Source: Ignelater luminosus
Taxonomy: Eukaryota; Arthropoda; Insecta; Coleoptera; Elateridae
Direction: 5' to 3'
Length of the DNA stretch: 64,000 nt
NCBI GenBank assembly: GCA_011009095.1
Contig: VTPC01090618.1
Location: forward strand, 334,118-398,117
Below, in pieces: positions 20,991 to 34,964 of the stretch. Made by a program: the position numbers and the translations under genes. Each line of letters begins with the position of its first letter. Within the stretch, counting starts at the first letter, position 1. The notes under the pieces were generated by a model. The model had not been told where the DNA came from, did no database searches, and saw only the letters and a list, made by a program, of their open reading frames with translations.

Positions 20991-23900
20991 TCATTATCGT
21001 TATCTTAAACAACAAAATTAAATTAATGCTTAAGAAACATAAGATACAATACAAATTTTCGTAGTCACAAATATAACGTGTCTGCATCGCCTGAATGTAA
21101 CTTACACCACTGAATCTCTTGTTACCAAACCTAGAGCTAGATGGCGTGTGTAGTAAGTAACGCTATGATCACGAGGGATCGTTTCGCCTAAAGGATTTTC
21201 TTGCTCTGGTCTTCCCTAGATCCAGATTAAAGTATCTTTCAGGATACTTTTGTGGCAAATCATATCTTTAGCCAACTTTAACTTCAGCAGAAAAACCACA
21301 GTACCTATAAATTCTTGATTTTTAAAGAATTGGAACAGCTACATTGATGTTTTTCTCTTGTTTTCTTTGTCATTTAAAGTCAGGACTTAAACTCATCGAC
21401 ACAAGGGCTTATAAATCTTGCTGGAAAATGGGATGAAAAAGATTATTTTAACTCAAATTGTATTCTGTGCCAAAAGAGTCTTTTGACATTTATCAGTTTG
21501 AGATAAATAAGTGCCTATATGAGATTCAATGTAAGAACTAGAACATTACTAAAGTTAGTGGTCTAAATCGTTCTTACACTGAAAATTCGCAAATTATTAT
21601 TGTAGTATATTATAAACATTAAATATACACAGTATGTTATTGATTCTTTTATTGTAAAACTTTTACAAATTGGAACAACCATTTTTCAACTTGTTTATAA
21701 CATAACACTGTTTTATCAACATAATGTTTACTTCTTATTTGTAGCTTATCTTACTAATACTTATAGTAACTCTTTAACAATAGTTGGTTACTAACTGCAG
21801 AAAAATTGTAACTACTAAACTGTACCAGTTACCTACATACTTGCAGCAAAATTTCGTTTGTACACAAATAAACTATCTGTTTCGTGGTAACCTAATTTTG
21901 GCTAGCAGTAACAAAGGTTTAGTAGTTTCATTAGTTTGTTAAGCATTTTTTTTTAGTGTGCTTTGTAAGAAAAATCTGCTATAACAAAAAAGACCAGAAA
22001 CAAAATACAAGCTTTATTAGGAAACTGTCTCTGAACTTAAGAAAAATTCCAATTTTTGATTCCTCTCAAATACATCATTTCTAATGGTAGACCAACACTT
22101 AAAAACAACAATCCAAAGGCTACTATAAATTTTTCTTAATAATCGGTATTGTGTCGCCAACTTTTTATATTTTTCTTCTGTTGGGTTATTTCAGAATATT
22201 TAAAACCCAAACACGATTCCACTTAAAACAAGAAAGAAACGAAAGTAAAATTTGTCAACAGCGAAACATAAATTCTGTAATCTTTTTACAAAAATTCTCA
22301 AACAAGCAAAATTCCTGTTTGATTGATGTTTTAAACAAGTGAACACGTTTTTATTACCCGCGAAGCTTTAATTTTGAAGGCGTATCAAGATTAGAATTAT
22401 AATATAATAAAAAAATCGTTACATAATTATTGTAGGTGTATATTTTTTAACACATTGTACACAATAAAATCTTGTCACCTCTCGTCGACTATCATATAAA
22501 AATTCAGTTATTAATGCTTGAAGATTTTTTGGCTATCAGAATGATGAATGTAAATATGTCCAACGGGAAGATAACAAGCTTTGCCCGCTTACATTTCGGA
22601 GAACCCATTTGGCTATTTTTTTCGTTATCATTTATATTTGCATTATTATCAGATTCTTGTATAAATTTTAGTTTGCTGTTTTGAATGTCTTTTAGGTTAA
22701 TTTTTTTATTATTATTACTACTATTATTGTTTAACAAAGATCGTTAAATAATAAAGAATGTCTGTACTTACTCGCTAAAAAATTTCCAGTCCATTTTATT
22801 GATTAACTAATTTGGAAGATAAAGCATCTGGGATGTTACCTACATAATATACGCCTGAGTTATTTTAGATGGGTGTCACGCATTAGTCGGGCTGTAATTA
22901 CCAGACAGATCGAAGGTGTCAGTCACGGTATATTAAAGCATGCAATATGGAAATGCCGGATTGTTTACAAAGTAGGGCCACAGTATGAAATCAAAATTTC
23001 ATGCCGAATTTTAGCTGTGTGCGTCATCATCTCTCTGTATGTCGAGCATATCCATTTGGAAAATTAAAACCGTTTTTGAGATTTTATAATTTTGTGTAAA
23101 ATGTCAAAATAGATTAAAGATATTTATACAACAAAGAATTTCGAAAAACTCTCTTTTGTATTGAAGAAAAAGTCAAAGTTAGATAGATTTAGATCAGATA
23201 TGCAGCTTTAAAGTTTTCAAGAGTTGAAAGATGATGACTGGATAGAAAGAGTACATTAACAGGGAACGTCGTGTATAATCATCAAAATAACACAAGCTTC
23301 TTCAGATGTAATTCTGATTTGCTGATGATGTAGATGGTGATCCTGATTAAGGAGGCGTATATTTTATACTAACAGCTCAAAGTGCTGCCATGATTTTGCA
23401 ATTTTATTTTGTAAAAAGAAATTATGCCGGGTTTATTGATTTGTAGAAATAGTGGGAGGAACTCTTGAATGCGGTAGATGAAGAGATTGATAAAGAAACG
23501 GGGAAAGAAGTGCCGCCGTCGCTATTATTAAGTGTAAAAGAAGTATCTTAATTTTAAGGAAAGGGATTTCAATGATACGTCAAATATAAGAACAGTGGAA
23601 GTCATCATTTAAGACAACATGACCTAAAACAACTTATTTCGTTGCTAATAACGTATCTTATTGTTGATTATTTCAAAGATAAAGATTCCTAAACAATTCA
23701 GCATTTTTGTTAATGAATTTTAATGTAAATTTTGAAAACATTATTTGATAGTTAGTCACGCTATATTTAATGAGTATTTTAAATGAGAAACTACACCATA
23801 GACACATAGGTGCGTCAAGAATCATTAAGCAGGTTATTTATAGTTTAGGATTCTTGAAATATTTATTTGAATCCTGGTTTTGGGAAATGCTAAGGTAGTC

Positions 23901-25545
23901 TTCTTGGTGTTTAAGTTTTAAAATATCAAATACAGGAAATTTCTTCGGAATACTATTAGAACGATTTATTTTATCACATTCAAACTTCGCAAAATGTTTC
24001 TTCTCTTTTAAGGTAATTTAGATGATGAGCATGAGCAAAATCCATATAGAGGATGTTTGGTTTTACGGTGACTTTTTGGCACACACTTGACTTTTTAATA
24101 GTTATGGTACGGTTTCACAAAGATGTTCCTACAATCACGAGTGTAGCCTTCTTAAACTCATAACGATATCAAATCCTTTCGTTCTTGAATATATTCCGAA
24201 TTCAGTTTCTAATGGTTTAGCAAGATTACATAGAATTTCGTTTTTTCCATATTACTGCAATCTGGAGCTTAGATTAATGTCGCTCAATTCTTCTAACTCA
24301 AAGAATCCATTGAACGGTCACAGAAGCAGTTCAGATGTGATTTTTAAAACAATCTAAATATCAGCACCCACGAAAATATATTGATTTCTTTGGAGACGAT
24401 TTAAATTAGACACTTCGATTTTGATGTCTTCTTTAATCATCGATTTCTTTGAGAATGAAAATGAAACCATCTGAAATTAGCTACAACTGTCGAGTTTGGG
24501 TCTAGGAACCTCTTATTTAAATGCTAATTGGTGAATTTGGGGAAACTTCCTCATTAACACGTAGAAAACCTAAAGGTGAACTTTCATGACATTCTCATAA
24601 GCTTCCATATTTTGTATCAGTATCGCTTTTGCGATAGAAGTATGTAGGATCAAGAGACTAAGCAGGATCTCAGATCTCTGGATGATGACTTTTGGTTATT
24701 AGAATTGCCAACTTTAGTGATTATGGCGAGTTAATCAGCATTCATAACATTTTACTTGCAAGAAGGTCGTTTTATTGAAAGTTCTCTAATTCTCTAACCA
24801 ATTTGTGTGATTTCCTTTTTTTTGGTTCAATCAACTATCGAAACTTACTTAGAGAAAAACCAAAAGCTAATTAAAACATAGAAAAAGGCAAGATAGCTTG
24901 GTTTCGAACACAGAAACGGCCTCTCCATTTTTCTGTATGGTCTATTATTTTGAATATAAATCTGTGATGCTAGTGCCTTAAGACTCATTTGGTAGTCAGT
25001 GCAGATGCCGATACAGACAAATACGTATTTTTCTATAAGACTTTTATATAACATGAGCCCGGATGGCAATTTTGTTTGCAGTACTTCTTTAAACAAAATG
25101 ATAATTCTGCGCTGTTGTTTTGAATTTGAAGATACTCGCTCGAAGAGGTTTTCAGAATTTTGATCAATCTGAGAACCAAATTAAAAAGTTAACCATTACA
25201 AAAATTGAGTTTAAATGTTCTTGGCGATATACTGATTGATAGGTTACATTGCAAACGCTGCCTAACAATAGAGAATTTTGATGGTTTGCTCAGAGAATGA
25301 ATTATATTGTTTGCTACATTAGCGTATGTATAGTCATTATAGTTCGTGTACTGTGAAGTTCTTTGCCTAATACTAAAGTTTAGTTTCCATCTATTCTTCT
25401 TACTTTCTAGACGCCTGGCATTTTCGCCATACATCGATGTCGTGCTGATCTTCCTAAACCACTTGATAGAATATAATGCCAGTGGCACACTAAGTTGGTC
25501 GTGTAAAAAGTATGCCAAGAATTTGCAAGATTGACAAATTTCAAA
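20991..25545. other. long AT-rich stretch, nothing firmly recognised
   Basis: About 4.5 kb without recognisable motifs. Short coding-like traces occur, for example GFIDL and NAVDEEIDKETGKEVPPS around 23430-23520 on the plus strand, but I cannot assign them. Runs of simple ATT occur near 22705. Confidence 0.5.
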
Positions 25546-25549
25546 TCAA

Positions 25550-25959
25550 GCTTAGGAGCTTACAGACACCGGTTTTATAATTTTATTAAGTGTCTGGAAA
25601 GGACGCTGAAAATTGTAGAGAAGACGCTGGAAATCTACTCTAGACACTCAAAGATACTGAACAATCAACACATTATTGATTCGAGATTGCGAATTACGTC
25701 ATGCCATTTGAATCATACAGAAGTATTTAGATAATATGTGGCGCTGTGCTGATTTTACATAAAGCATCTCTAGAACTAAAATTGTAAAGTCGCAAATCGA
25801 TTAATAGAATTTTTAGGAACTTACATATATGGGTTTTCATAATGTTATTAAATGTCAGGAGATTCTGAAAAGAACGCTAAGAAATCAAAGAAGACAGTAA
25901 ATAACCAGAAATTAGTTCACAATTACAAGTTACGTCATGTCATTCAAGACGGGAGAAGA
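25550..25959. repeat. Degenerate tandem duplication, unit about 150-170 bp
   Basis: 25550-25722 and 25813-25959 share the order TTACA...GGTTTT.ATAAT.TTATTAA.TGTC.GGA, then CTGAAAA, then TTACGTCATG.CATT with indels. They look like an old duplication or two adjacent copies of one repeat family. No coding sense was found. Confidence 0.6.
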
Positions 25960-25975
25960 ATCGTTGAATCAGGAT

Positions 25976-26106
25976 CAGCACTCTGCGATATTTGGCATTT
26001 ATGGCAGAATTTCTTAAGGCTTCTTCGTGTGGTAAGGATAATGTTGCGTGGTGTGTTTAGCGTCAATTTCAGTTGTCTTTATGCAGTACCCAATCACGCG
26101 CAATGT
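25976..26106 (+). repeat. Dispersed repeat, copy 1 (partner at 53996-54128)
   Basis: ATGGCAGAATTTCTTAAGG is identical in both copies. The flanking blocks (CAGC.CT.GCG.ATTTGG before, GTCAATTTCAGT.GTCTT and GCAGT.C...TCAC after) align over about 130 bp in the same orientation. The family is unknown. Confidence 0.7.
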
Positions 26107-29100
26107 TTCCTCTAAGGTGTGGGCTAGTGCACGCGCACAGCGTTTAAAAGATTAGCTCACAGTAATATTCAAATTCAAAAAGATCAGACTGCGTATGGTG
26201 TACGTGTTTATCCTCATTCCCTAACCGGCGGAGAGTCGGCGACGTCCGTCTATGCAACATTGTTGCATATTGTCGACTTCTTGGAACTATCAACTGATAT
26301 CGTATGAATCGAATTTGAAATAGTGCACAATTACTTCTATTTTACAAAAATTGCACAGACGAAAAAAATGCGCACTATAGTGTAGAAGTTAGATGGAACA
26401 TTAATTACGCATTGTCTATAGCAAATTGTCATCCACCCTGACAGTGAGAATTCAAAGACGCAATCTTTCGCCTTCAGTTTAGAAGGCTTACTGGCTGCAA
26501 AGTTGGAGACCATGTTAAGCATTGGGTTTCTCATATTTGTTGTGATGCGTATAAATAAAAACAAGATCACACTACTGACTGCTCTGCAAGATCAGAACAT
26601 GCTATTTAGTACCTAAACCTGCGTTTATTTGTTCAGCAAGTCTCTTATGAAAGTTTCTCTATTAATTCTAAAACCCCCAAGTATTGAGCCACCAGTGCAG
26701 AAGCCAGAAGTACTTTTTAGACAACCAAGAATAAGCTAAAGCACTGAAACCCACATTCTTGGTTTGCCGAACAAAACTTTTTCCGTCAGTCAGAGTTGGT
26801 TTCATATAAAAGGTGGCAATGTGTCTTTAGAAACATAAAAAAACTTTTTGGTAGACAGTGTTGTGTATTGTAATGATGCGGTTAGTTTTTTCGGAGGATT
26901 GGACCGCGTTCATAATCCTAAACAGTGAGGGCTTTTTATTAATTCCTTGAAACTCAGTGTAAAGGCAGTGTTTCTTTATAAGAGCAACCTTTATCTCTCT
27001 GTTTGAATTATCTACTCTCTTCCCCAGAAGAAGTGTCTTTTAACAATGTGTATTATGACAAGAGCTTAGTGATAAACACGAGAAAAAAGGAGAGAAAGAG
27101 AGGGGGGAGTTCATCGGGGATTTCCGTCATGAAAAAAAGCGAATTTGCTGTATGCTTGCTAGATCTATGGGAAGAGAAACTTCAGATATTGTTTACAAAA
27201 GAAAGGATCAACAAAAACGTTTTAAAGTTATGAAAGATTTGCTTTAGTCATAAGTAGGCATGTGCTGAATCATTTATCTTACATATCTCGATTCACACCC
27301 TTAACAACAACTTTAAGTCACATAACTTGGTTCAAAATGTAAAAAGAAAATTTAACTTTTGCTGTACATTGTTTTCTTGGCTAGCAAGTTAAAGATTTCT
27401 TAACTTCTCTCTAAGCATTAGATGTACTTACCATCAAACCCCATATAATAAAATTTTTCTTGTTTTCATTTCCGCTAACGTAGCCAAACGCAAGAAGTTC
27501 AGAAGTGTTCGTAGACGCATTGTGGATGATTCTTATAAAGATTCAGCTTTTGCACTTGCTGCAATTGTCTCTTGTCGAAAAAGTGAAGAATTAGAGTTTA
27601 ACAAACACTATTATAAAATCTAACTTACCACCTAAAATACATCAAAAAGTCCTGATCTATGCCCTATGCCCACCGAGCACTAATGGCCCCGTGCAGTTAC
27701 CTTTTCAAGAAACCTTTCATTCAGACTAACCTGTGGAGACTTCGCTGTTTTGGCTTGTAAGATGTATTGAAGCAGATTAGTGTCTTGAAAGCATCAGTTA
27801 ATTATCATTTGTTACGAATAGAAGGCAGATTTTCTATGAGAACCCTAGTTTTTAAACAACCAGAGTCACTACTAGTTACATCACTGACGAGCTAACAAAT
27901 ATTAGTGATATTACATCATCAACACGTCATGTGAATAATTTCAGCTTGTTGAGTATGAGTTTGTAGCGAAGCTCATTAACGAATGTTCAGAACGGTTGAT
28001 CCAATGAGATTCTCTATAACCTCTCAAGTGGCAAATAGAGCGTTTATAGTTCAACTCTCTTTTCATATTGACCTAATGCTGATACCTTCTTAGTTGACGT
28101 CTTCTGAATTTTAGTACAAACCATGAAGTTCAAGTCAGTTATTGTTGATTTTGTCTATAATAAGCATTCTGAGAGCAGAGGTAAATTAACCGCTACAGTA
28201 CGTTCTCTGTAATTTGTCTACCGATTAGTCATTTCTGCGTTTTCAGCAAGAACGACGTAAAGTTGGTAAACCTTAATATTACCTTGACATTTCCCCAAAA
28301 TATTTTGGCCTTCCTATGCTTCATTATCTGAAAGAGTGTACCAAAATTATAATTTTAAATGGCCAAATAATACTCGTACATCACTGACAACGAATTATAG
28401 GAAACTACCCTTGAAACACGAAGCTCTTAAATATTTTATAGCGCTTTACTTCTTTCATTTACACTTTTTACTGTGTTTTTTTAAATTTTTATATACCTAT
28501 AGGTCTACCTTTCTTGTATACACCGAAAACCCTAATAAATAAATCCAGCATTGCGCAAAAACGAGTTTTAGGAAGCTGTCGAAATCTTGTCGTTTCAATT
28601 TCAGCACGCTCCATTTCTTAATTGTAAACCTATTCTTGTTTATAGGACGACCATATTATTATCGCATTAAATGCAAATCCTCTTGCGTTCAAAAACCGAC
28701 TGCTCCTATTCTGTCCGTGTGACAATGGTCTTTTATTCTAATCTATTGGTCACAATAGCATTAAGGTCAAGTAGGCGTGAAGCATTTCAGTGTTGAAACG
28801 GTAGCGGTTGCTCCGGACAACATTGCACCTTTGCAACCCGGATTTTGCGCTCCATTACCTTTTTAGATTCTGTTACATATCCTCTTTCGTTTCAAACGAT
28901 AAAAAGAGCGTGTACCGGTTTCTGTGAAAATCGAGAATTCTCCTCTGAAAAGATTTTTAATTTTTAATTATACTAATTTAATCTGTATGTTTGAACATTA
29001 TTTATGTAGTATTTTAAAGTTATAAAATTCTTATTACACCTACATTAACGTTTTAATAGGCAAACTTTTAGAGGAAACAACAAAGAGTCATTTGCATCGC

Positions 29101-31960
29101 TGTATGAGCCTTAAAACGAGCATAAAACATCTTAAATCTTTATCATTTTGTCAAGATAATACCAAAGACACATCATTTTTATGTGAGTCTTGTCGAAAGA
29201 ACATACACAACGCAGCAAGATGATGATGATGATAATGTATTTTCTCTCTGTGTAAAAGCAGCGAAGCACTAAAAGTAGCTAGCCAAGAACACTAATAGGT
29301 AATTAGCCACTGAGTGGCCTAGTGCAAGTCACACTAAATAAGCTTGGCTGCGTTTGAACAGAATCGTACCCAACTACAACATTACGCGTCCTTTTCTCTC
29401 CGTTTACGTTAAATAAAGACGCAGGGAGCCGTAAGATCAGAACGAACAAGAATAAAATAGTAGAGGACCAGGTGTGGATCCATTCACAAGGCAGCAATTT
29501 GTGAAATGGAACAAGGCTATTGTTTGAATTTAAAACCTCTTAGTGCGATCTTTTCCGACTGAAAATAGTGATTATGTTATTTTGACTTCATCAGAGTGGT
29601 TCCTTCCATCAATCTTCCTCTTTAATATTAGACTTGTATATGCTGCTTTTAGGATGTCTTTATTTCTTGATTGTTTTTAGATTACAATAATAATTAGAAA
29701 GTGTAGTCGCTTTTTATTTGCAAGTCATCAAACATTTAAAGAACTAAATTTAACGTTGTTCAAGTTTTCGTTATTTTTTCTCTAGATAATTTAAAGTAGA
29801 GGCGATTTTCAATAAAAAAATATATTGCATTGTATATGAATACGCACGGTTAGTAATATCTTAATTGAATGGAAATAGATCAATCAACCAGAGGAACTGG
29901 AGTTAATTTTTTTATTTGATTTCATACAATTAACATTTTTGTTTTTTGTGTATGTAAGTCTAAAAATTCAAGTTCTAACTAAGCAAGGCTGTTGCCATCT
30001 ACATGTTGTGACGAAAGGGTGCTGAAAGAAACTGACTTCCATAAAAGGTTCTTGTATGTCGTCCAGCTAGATCTTTTCTCGAAATTCTGTCTAATGTGTT
30101 TGCACTCGGGATTTCTGTTGTAGCATGTCATTACGAGTGAGAACTTTTCAAAAGATTTGTCCGCTAAGAACTCTCTCTTCTTTTTGCTCTTTCGTCAACA
30201 TCCTTCGTCTGAAGAGAGTTAGTGGAGTAATCGGCAATAAGATGTGGAGGTTTGCGGAGCTTCTCACAAGTTCTTTATTAGTAAGTAAAGCTACCCAAAA
30301 AATCTGTCTGAAATACACTCATTAAACTATATATTCTTAAATGGGACAGTAAGCTCTACCATTTGCCATAAAAAAATAATTTTTATTTTTAATATGATAA
30401 AAGTGATGATGACGTCACGAGATATTTTTTTAAAGTATTTTACCTCCTACTGCCTGATAGAAATTGTTTTCTGTTTTCATACCCTACTACTTTTTAGAGT
30501 CGATTCATAATTCTTCAACTTTTTACCATCAGAGGTTTACGTTTTATTATAATTGTTTGGACCTTTAAAAATCAAGTTTGGGATTTTCTTTATTTAAATG
30601 TATTTATCGATCCATGCTGATAGAAGTCTTCTTTGTTCCTTTTTTATTTTGTGTAGATTATTAGTAGTCTCTGAGATAGAGATAGTTCCAGCAGCCCTTT
30701 TTTATACCTTATATCGTAATTTCTCTCTTTCAGGAAGCTACTTAGTTTTCTTTTTATTTATAAGCCTTTTTTGTTCTTCTTTTCATTTGTAAACCTTTTT
30801 TGTTTTTCTTTTTAGAAAAACACTTTTTCTAAGCCTGTTTCCTTGTGATAAAAGCTACCAGCTCTGAACCTTTCTCTGCCTCTTATCTCTTCAACAGTCT
30901 AAGTAGATTCCAGGGCCGTCTTCGTTATTGGAGAAATCCAAAGAATTTTATCTCTGCAAAGTTTTTTGAATGCCGCTTATTAGTCAAGGAGTCGATATTT
31001 TCGCTGTTAAAATTTGTCCAAGGACTCTCTGACTACATTCCATTCTTTCCGGATATCTGTCCATGCTTTAGTTTGTATAGGGTACTTACTCCTTGTGTTT
31101 TCATTTGGTCAAGTGCATTTTCTGGTGTGTCATAGTACTTGTTAGAAACCCTCTTGAATTTTTTGTACCTCCCTCTTGTGAATTTTTAATTTCTGTTAGA
31201 TTTAAGTTTCGCTGACTTTTTTAAAAAGACTCGTTTAATTCTGAGCGTAAGTTATTTCAAAGTTTTCTTTTCTAGGTGCTAACTAGTGTTTTTTACCTTG
31301 AGAATAGCTTCTAATTATGAGAGGTATTGCAGTCTGTTGATTATGCTTCGTTTCTGCGATTCGTCCTACACGATTATATTTTGGCTGATCGTCTTCGTCG
31401 ATGATGCCCACATTCTCCCTCCGTTCCACTGGGAATCATCGTTAACAATATTTAATATTTAATGTTTTCAAATTTGATTTTCATTATTTTTATTCAGGTC
31501 TAATTGCAACAAATTTAACAATAAACCTTTCTCTCGTTGCATACTATCAGACTAGTTTCTTTGCGATTGCTTAATTACAGTGAATAAATCTACACTTTGT
31601 TGACATAGTTACAGTTAGGAGGAAAACAATTAAGAATAAACACTCTCTTCTCTGTGTAAGTTTCTTTAGTTTCAGCATTTGGTTTACCTCCAACTTAAGG
31701 CACAGATTCGTTATTTTCTTTCCAGAATCGTTTTAAGTGAGATAAAGCATTAATAGTTTTGTTGTTTGTTTACATTTTTCTAGTTCTTATTAATTTATAA
31801 AGTTTTTGCAACATCTTTACTTATTTTATGTTTGTTTACTTGAGATTTTGGCATATGTGGTACTACATTTCAACCACTACTTTAAGAGTAGACTTCTACA
31901 AGCAGAAAACACCTGAGCATTAAAGCAATACAACAGACTGTAAACGCTTTTGCGCAAGAA
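26107..31960. other. long AT-rich stretch, mostly unassigned
   Basis: No transposase, reverse transcriptase or host domain was recognised. A short purine-strand microsatellite of GAT units lies at about 29220-29236. An odd imperfect palindrome ATGCAACATTGTTGCAT lies near 26252. A single small coding-like frame at 27477-27623 is listed separately. Confidence 0.5.
27477..27623 (+). other. Unassigned coding-like frame after a splice-acceptor-like tract
   Basis: The frame ends at TAA 27621-27623 and reads KRKKFRSVRRRIVDDSYKD, then FALAAIVSCRKSEELEFNKH. The residue mix is more protein-like than the surroundings, and a pyrimidine tract ending in AG lies at about 27454-27483, so a terminal exon is conceivable. 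No family is recognised and no other exon could be linked. Confidence 0.2.
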
Positions 31961-31969
31961 GTTTTCTCA

Positions 31970-33691
31970 GATGGATAACGTTCTCGAGTTCACTAACATG
32001 ACTGAACATGTACTAACATCAAAACAAAGACAATATCCAGTGTTCCCCTTCGAGCAACAGGTAATCGATGAAAAACCAGAGAGAATCCTGGATATAGACA
32101 TTACTTAACTATCCGCAAATGCTTGTTCGCCTCTCGTTCTATTGGTTCCTGAAAGTGACAAAACTTATAGGTTTCGCATAGACTATAGAGCGCACAACGC
32201 TGTCACCCAAAAGGGCGCTTATCCTTTACCCTACGTGTCTGCGATTTTAGACTGCCTAAAAGGTATTACATTCTTAAGTTTTGCTGATATTAAATCAGCT
32301 TGCTATCAAGTGGGAGTCAAACAATCGAATCGTGCGCTTACAACATTTAGTGTTCTAGATAGACGACTTTACCAATTCAAAACGATGCCGTTCAGTTTGC
32401 CGAAAGCTCTTACTACATGGCAACTACTAGAAAATAAAATTCTTGATCATTTAGAGTCTATGTTTTTGTTTACCTTGACGACATAATTATTATTACGGCT
32501 AATTTTGAGAAATACCTTGAGATTCTCACTAAGCTACTGAAGCTTTTGATATCTGCTGGACTATTGTAGGTTTTCACTTCCCTTTTTAGGTTACATTGTA
32601 GACTCGAGAAGGTTACACGTTGATTCCAAAACGAAAGTGTGGCGTCTTAGAGTAGTCATCTTACAGCATCACAGAAAGAGAGTGATTAGCAATTATTTAG
32701 GCTACTGGGAAGCTTCGGTATTATATCGAAGGTACACAGATTGATGTGATTACAGACCATGCCTCAGTTCTGCTTCTTAACAGATTAAAAGATCCCACAG
32801 GTCCTTTGGCCAGGTGAACTATGTGTTTACAATTATTTAGTTTCATCATCCATTGCAAGGGAAAAGAGAAGGTGATTTTTGAATGTTTATCTAGGCCTGT
32901 GCCTATATCCGTTGATTATGTGGTTCATCAACCATACAACAGATCTTTGGCCTCTAATCGACCTAATAAGTTTTTCTAATGACTGGTTGACGCATTAAAA
33001 GAAACTTATAAATGTGTTCGTTGCCAAATTCTCCAATTTTCACAGAAATAAGATTATTGAAAATTGGCTGATCCTAAGGAACAGAAATTTTTTTAAAGAA
33101 CTAGCATGATGATTTTAGATGTGGATATTTATCGATAAGATACAATGGCACGGTATGTTTCATCTTGTGTATTTTTTGCGCAAGAGGTACCAGAGTAGAA
33201 GTCATCAAAACTTCAAGATCCTTTGGAAGGTTACAAGAATAATAATCAGCAGCTCGTAGGAAATGGCATAAAAATATAACTTAGATAAGATGTGCCCTAA
33301 GAATTGTAAGAAATTGAGTAACCGGATTCATCCTTTTTTGTGTAAACTTCCACGTGGTTATGTTAGAGATGGATGCGGATACAAACATTGTTTTTAGAAA
33401 CCCAGGTTTTTCATCCAGAAAACGATGTCATCAAGAGATAAGAAGGATTTCGAAAGGTGTTGTACAGAATCAAACAACGTATAGAAGTCTTCCCACTGGA
33501 TATTAGATGGAAGATTAAGTGTGGAAGAAAAGCAAAATGTTATCAGATTCTGCTAAGCACATAAAAGTTTGTCTATGTCTACCATTTACTAGGTCATTTA
33601 CTGTATCTAATAAAATTGAATGGTGAACTTAAAGATGATATAGGACGTTTCACTGGTATTTGGCATGTCCAGGATCTAAAACTGGTACTTC
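31970..33691 (+). pseudogene. Ty3/gypsy-type LTR retrotransposon pol relic
   Basis: Pieces of one gypsy pol polyprotein occur in order. At about 32010-32480 is the reverse transcriptase: YPVFPFEQQVIDE, then FRIDYRAHNAVTQKGAYPLP, then LSFADIKSACYQV, then YQFKTMPFSLPKA. The catalytic YLDD box is lost to TLTT with a stop. At about 32700-32900 is the RNase H end: YYIEGTQIDVITDHAS, then RLKDPTGPLAR, then GKEKVIFECLSRPVP. At about 33590-33690 is the integrase C-terminus: YLIKLNGELKDDIGRFTG, then WHVQDLKLVLPG. The integrase catalytic core and any gag or LTR could not be followed. Multiple stops and frameshifts; inactive. A hAT-type MITE is inserted at its end. Confidence 0.85.
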
Positions 33692-34214
33692 CTGGTGATC
33701 AGTGATGGGTAAGATACGGTAATATTTTATCTAGATACAGATATAGATAAACAAATATTTATTGTAAATGTAACAGATACAAGATACATTTTCATAATTA
33801 TATCTAGATTCAGATACAAGATGTAATTATTGTATCTAGATAATTTGTATCATTACTAAATATAGCTTACTTCAAAGAAACTAGAAATTTCTAAACGACA
33901 AACTAAATTAAAAAATAAATTTTTGTTAAGATCCGTTTATGAAGAGAATTTACAAAATTTATTGCCATATCTTCACCCGGAAAGGGATGACAAAAGCAGG
34001 TTTAAAAGTTAAACTGTTCACAAAACTGCAAAATTTTCTAATTATCTAATTAAAGATACATCTGCATTAAAGATACAGCTGAAATGTATCTAGTTACAGA
34101 TACAAGATTCATTTTCATAATTGTATCTAGATTCAGATACAAGAGATAATTATCGTATCTAGATACAGTATCTAAATACAAATTATCTAGATAATACCCA
34201 TCACTGCTGGTAAT
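33692..34214. mobile_element. hAT-type MITE, 507 bp, with 8-bp target duplication
   Basis: The element 33700-34206 has inverted ends CAGTGATGGGTA / TACCCATCACTG, a classic hAT terminus. The flanks CTGGTGAT (33692-33699) and CTGGTAAT (34207-34214) form an 8-bp target duplication with one mismatch, as expected for hAT. It is noncoding. Both halves are filled with copies of the palindrome TATCTAGATA and of GATACAAGA, arranged as subterminal repeats that could bind a hAT transposase. It inserted into the tail of the gypsy pol relic. Confidence 0.88.
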
Positions 34215-34964
34215 GGTGATTAAAATCTGAACCATCTTTCTTTATTATCTTCCTGTTTTGTAGAATGTTGCTTCTCCATATCGATCCAGTAGCTTTTATT
34301 TTGCTGGAAAGTTATAAAGAAGTTTGCTTTCTTTCAAAGAGAGGAGAAGAATTTCAAAGATAAATTTCTAATCAACACCAACTCATGTACATATTTCAAT
34401 TCATAAATGATAATTTTAATATAAAAACAAAATCAAGATAGAAACTTTATAACTTTCATAAAAGGTAAGAATTAAAGAGAACGCGTGTCTGCTGTGTACT
34501 AATGCCATCATTAACAGTCACGTGGTTTGAACTAACCTATTTGGAAGTGTTGCTGATGAAAACTTTTCAAACTTTGTGCCTGAAATAGCTGTAAACGATA
34601 TGTTTTGCCTTTATCTCGTAAGCTTTGTAATGGCAATTTTAATGGTAGAATACTTTTCAGTTTTGTAGTTTATTTTGTTTATAAGCTTATAAGAAGGTAT
34701 AGTACGTATTACAATAAGCTTGATCATTTCTTTATGAAAAACAGTAGGTTTGACAAGGCAAAACATTTATAGAAAAAGTTAGAAGTATCAGGGAAATTTT
34801 TTTTATTTTTTCTGTTTGAGTTTTTGCTCATGAGATACAAGATTTTCTGACGCCAGGCGTGTAGCCTGTACACATAAAGGCGTCGTCGTCGCGCTAAATC
34901 GTTCTTCTTTTAACCCTTCAGAAGAAAATCTTGTTCTAAGACAGTAGCGAGAATATTGGAGAAA
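34215..34964. other. noncoding stretch, nothing recognised
   Basis: AT-rich with no domain or repeat recognised. Any 3' LTR of the gypsy relic would be expected here but is not evident. Confidence 0.5.

Noticed and set aside
29303..29497. Minus-strand 64-codon frame (NGEKRTRNVVVGYDSVQTQ)
   Set aside because: Looks mildly protein-like but matches no family I know and has no start or splice support.
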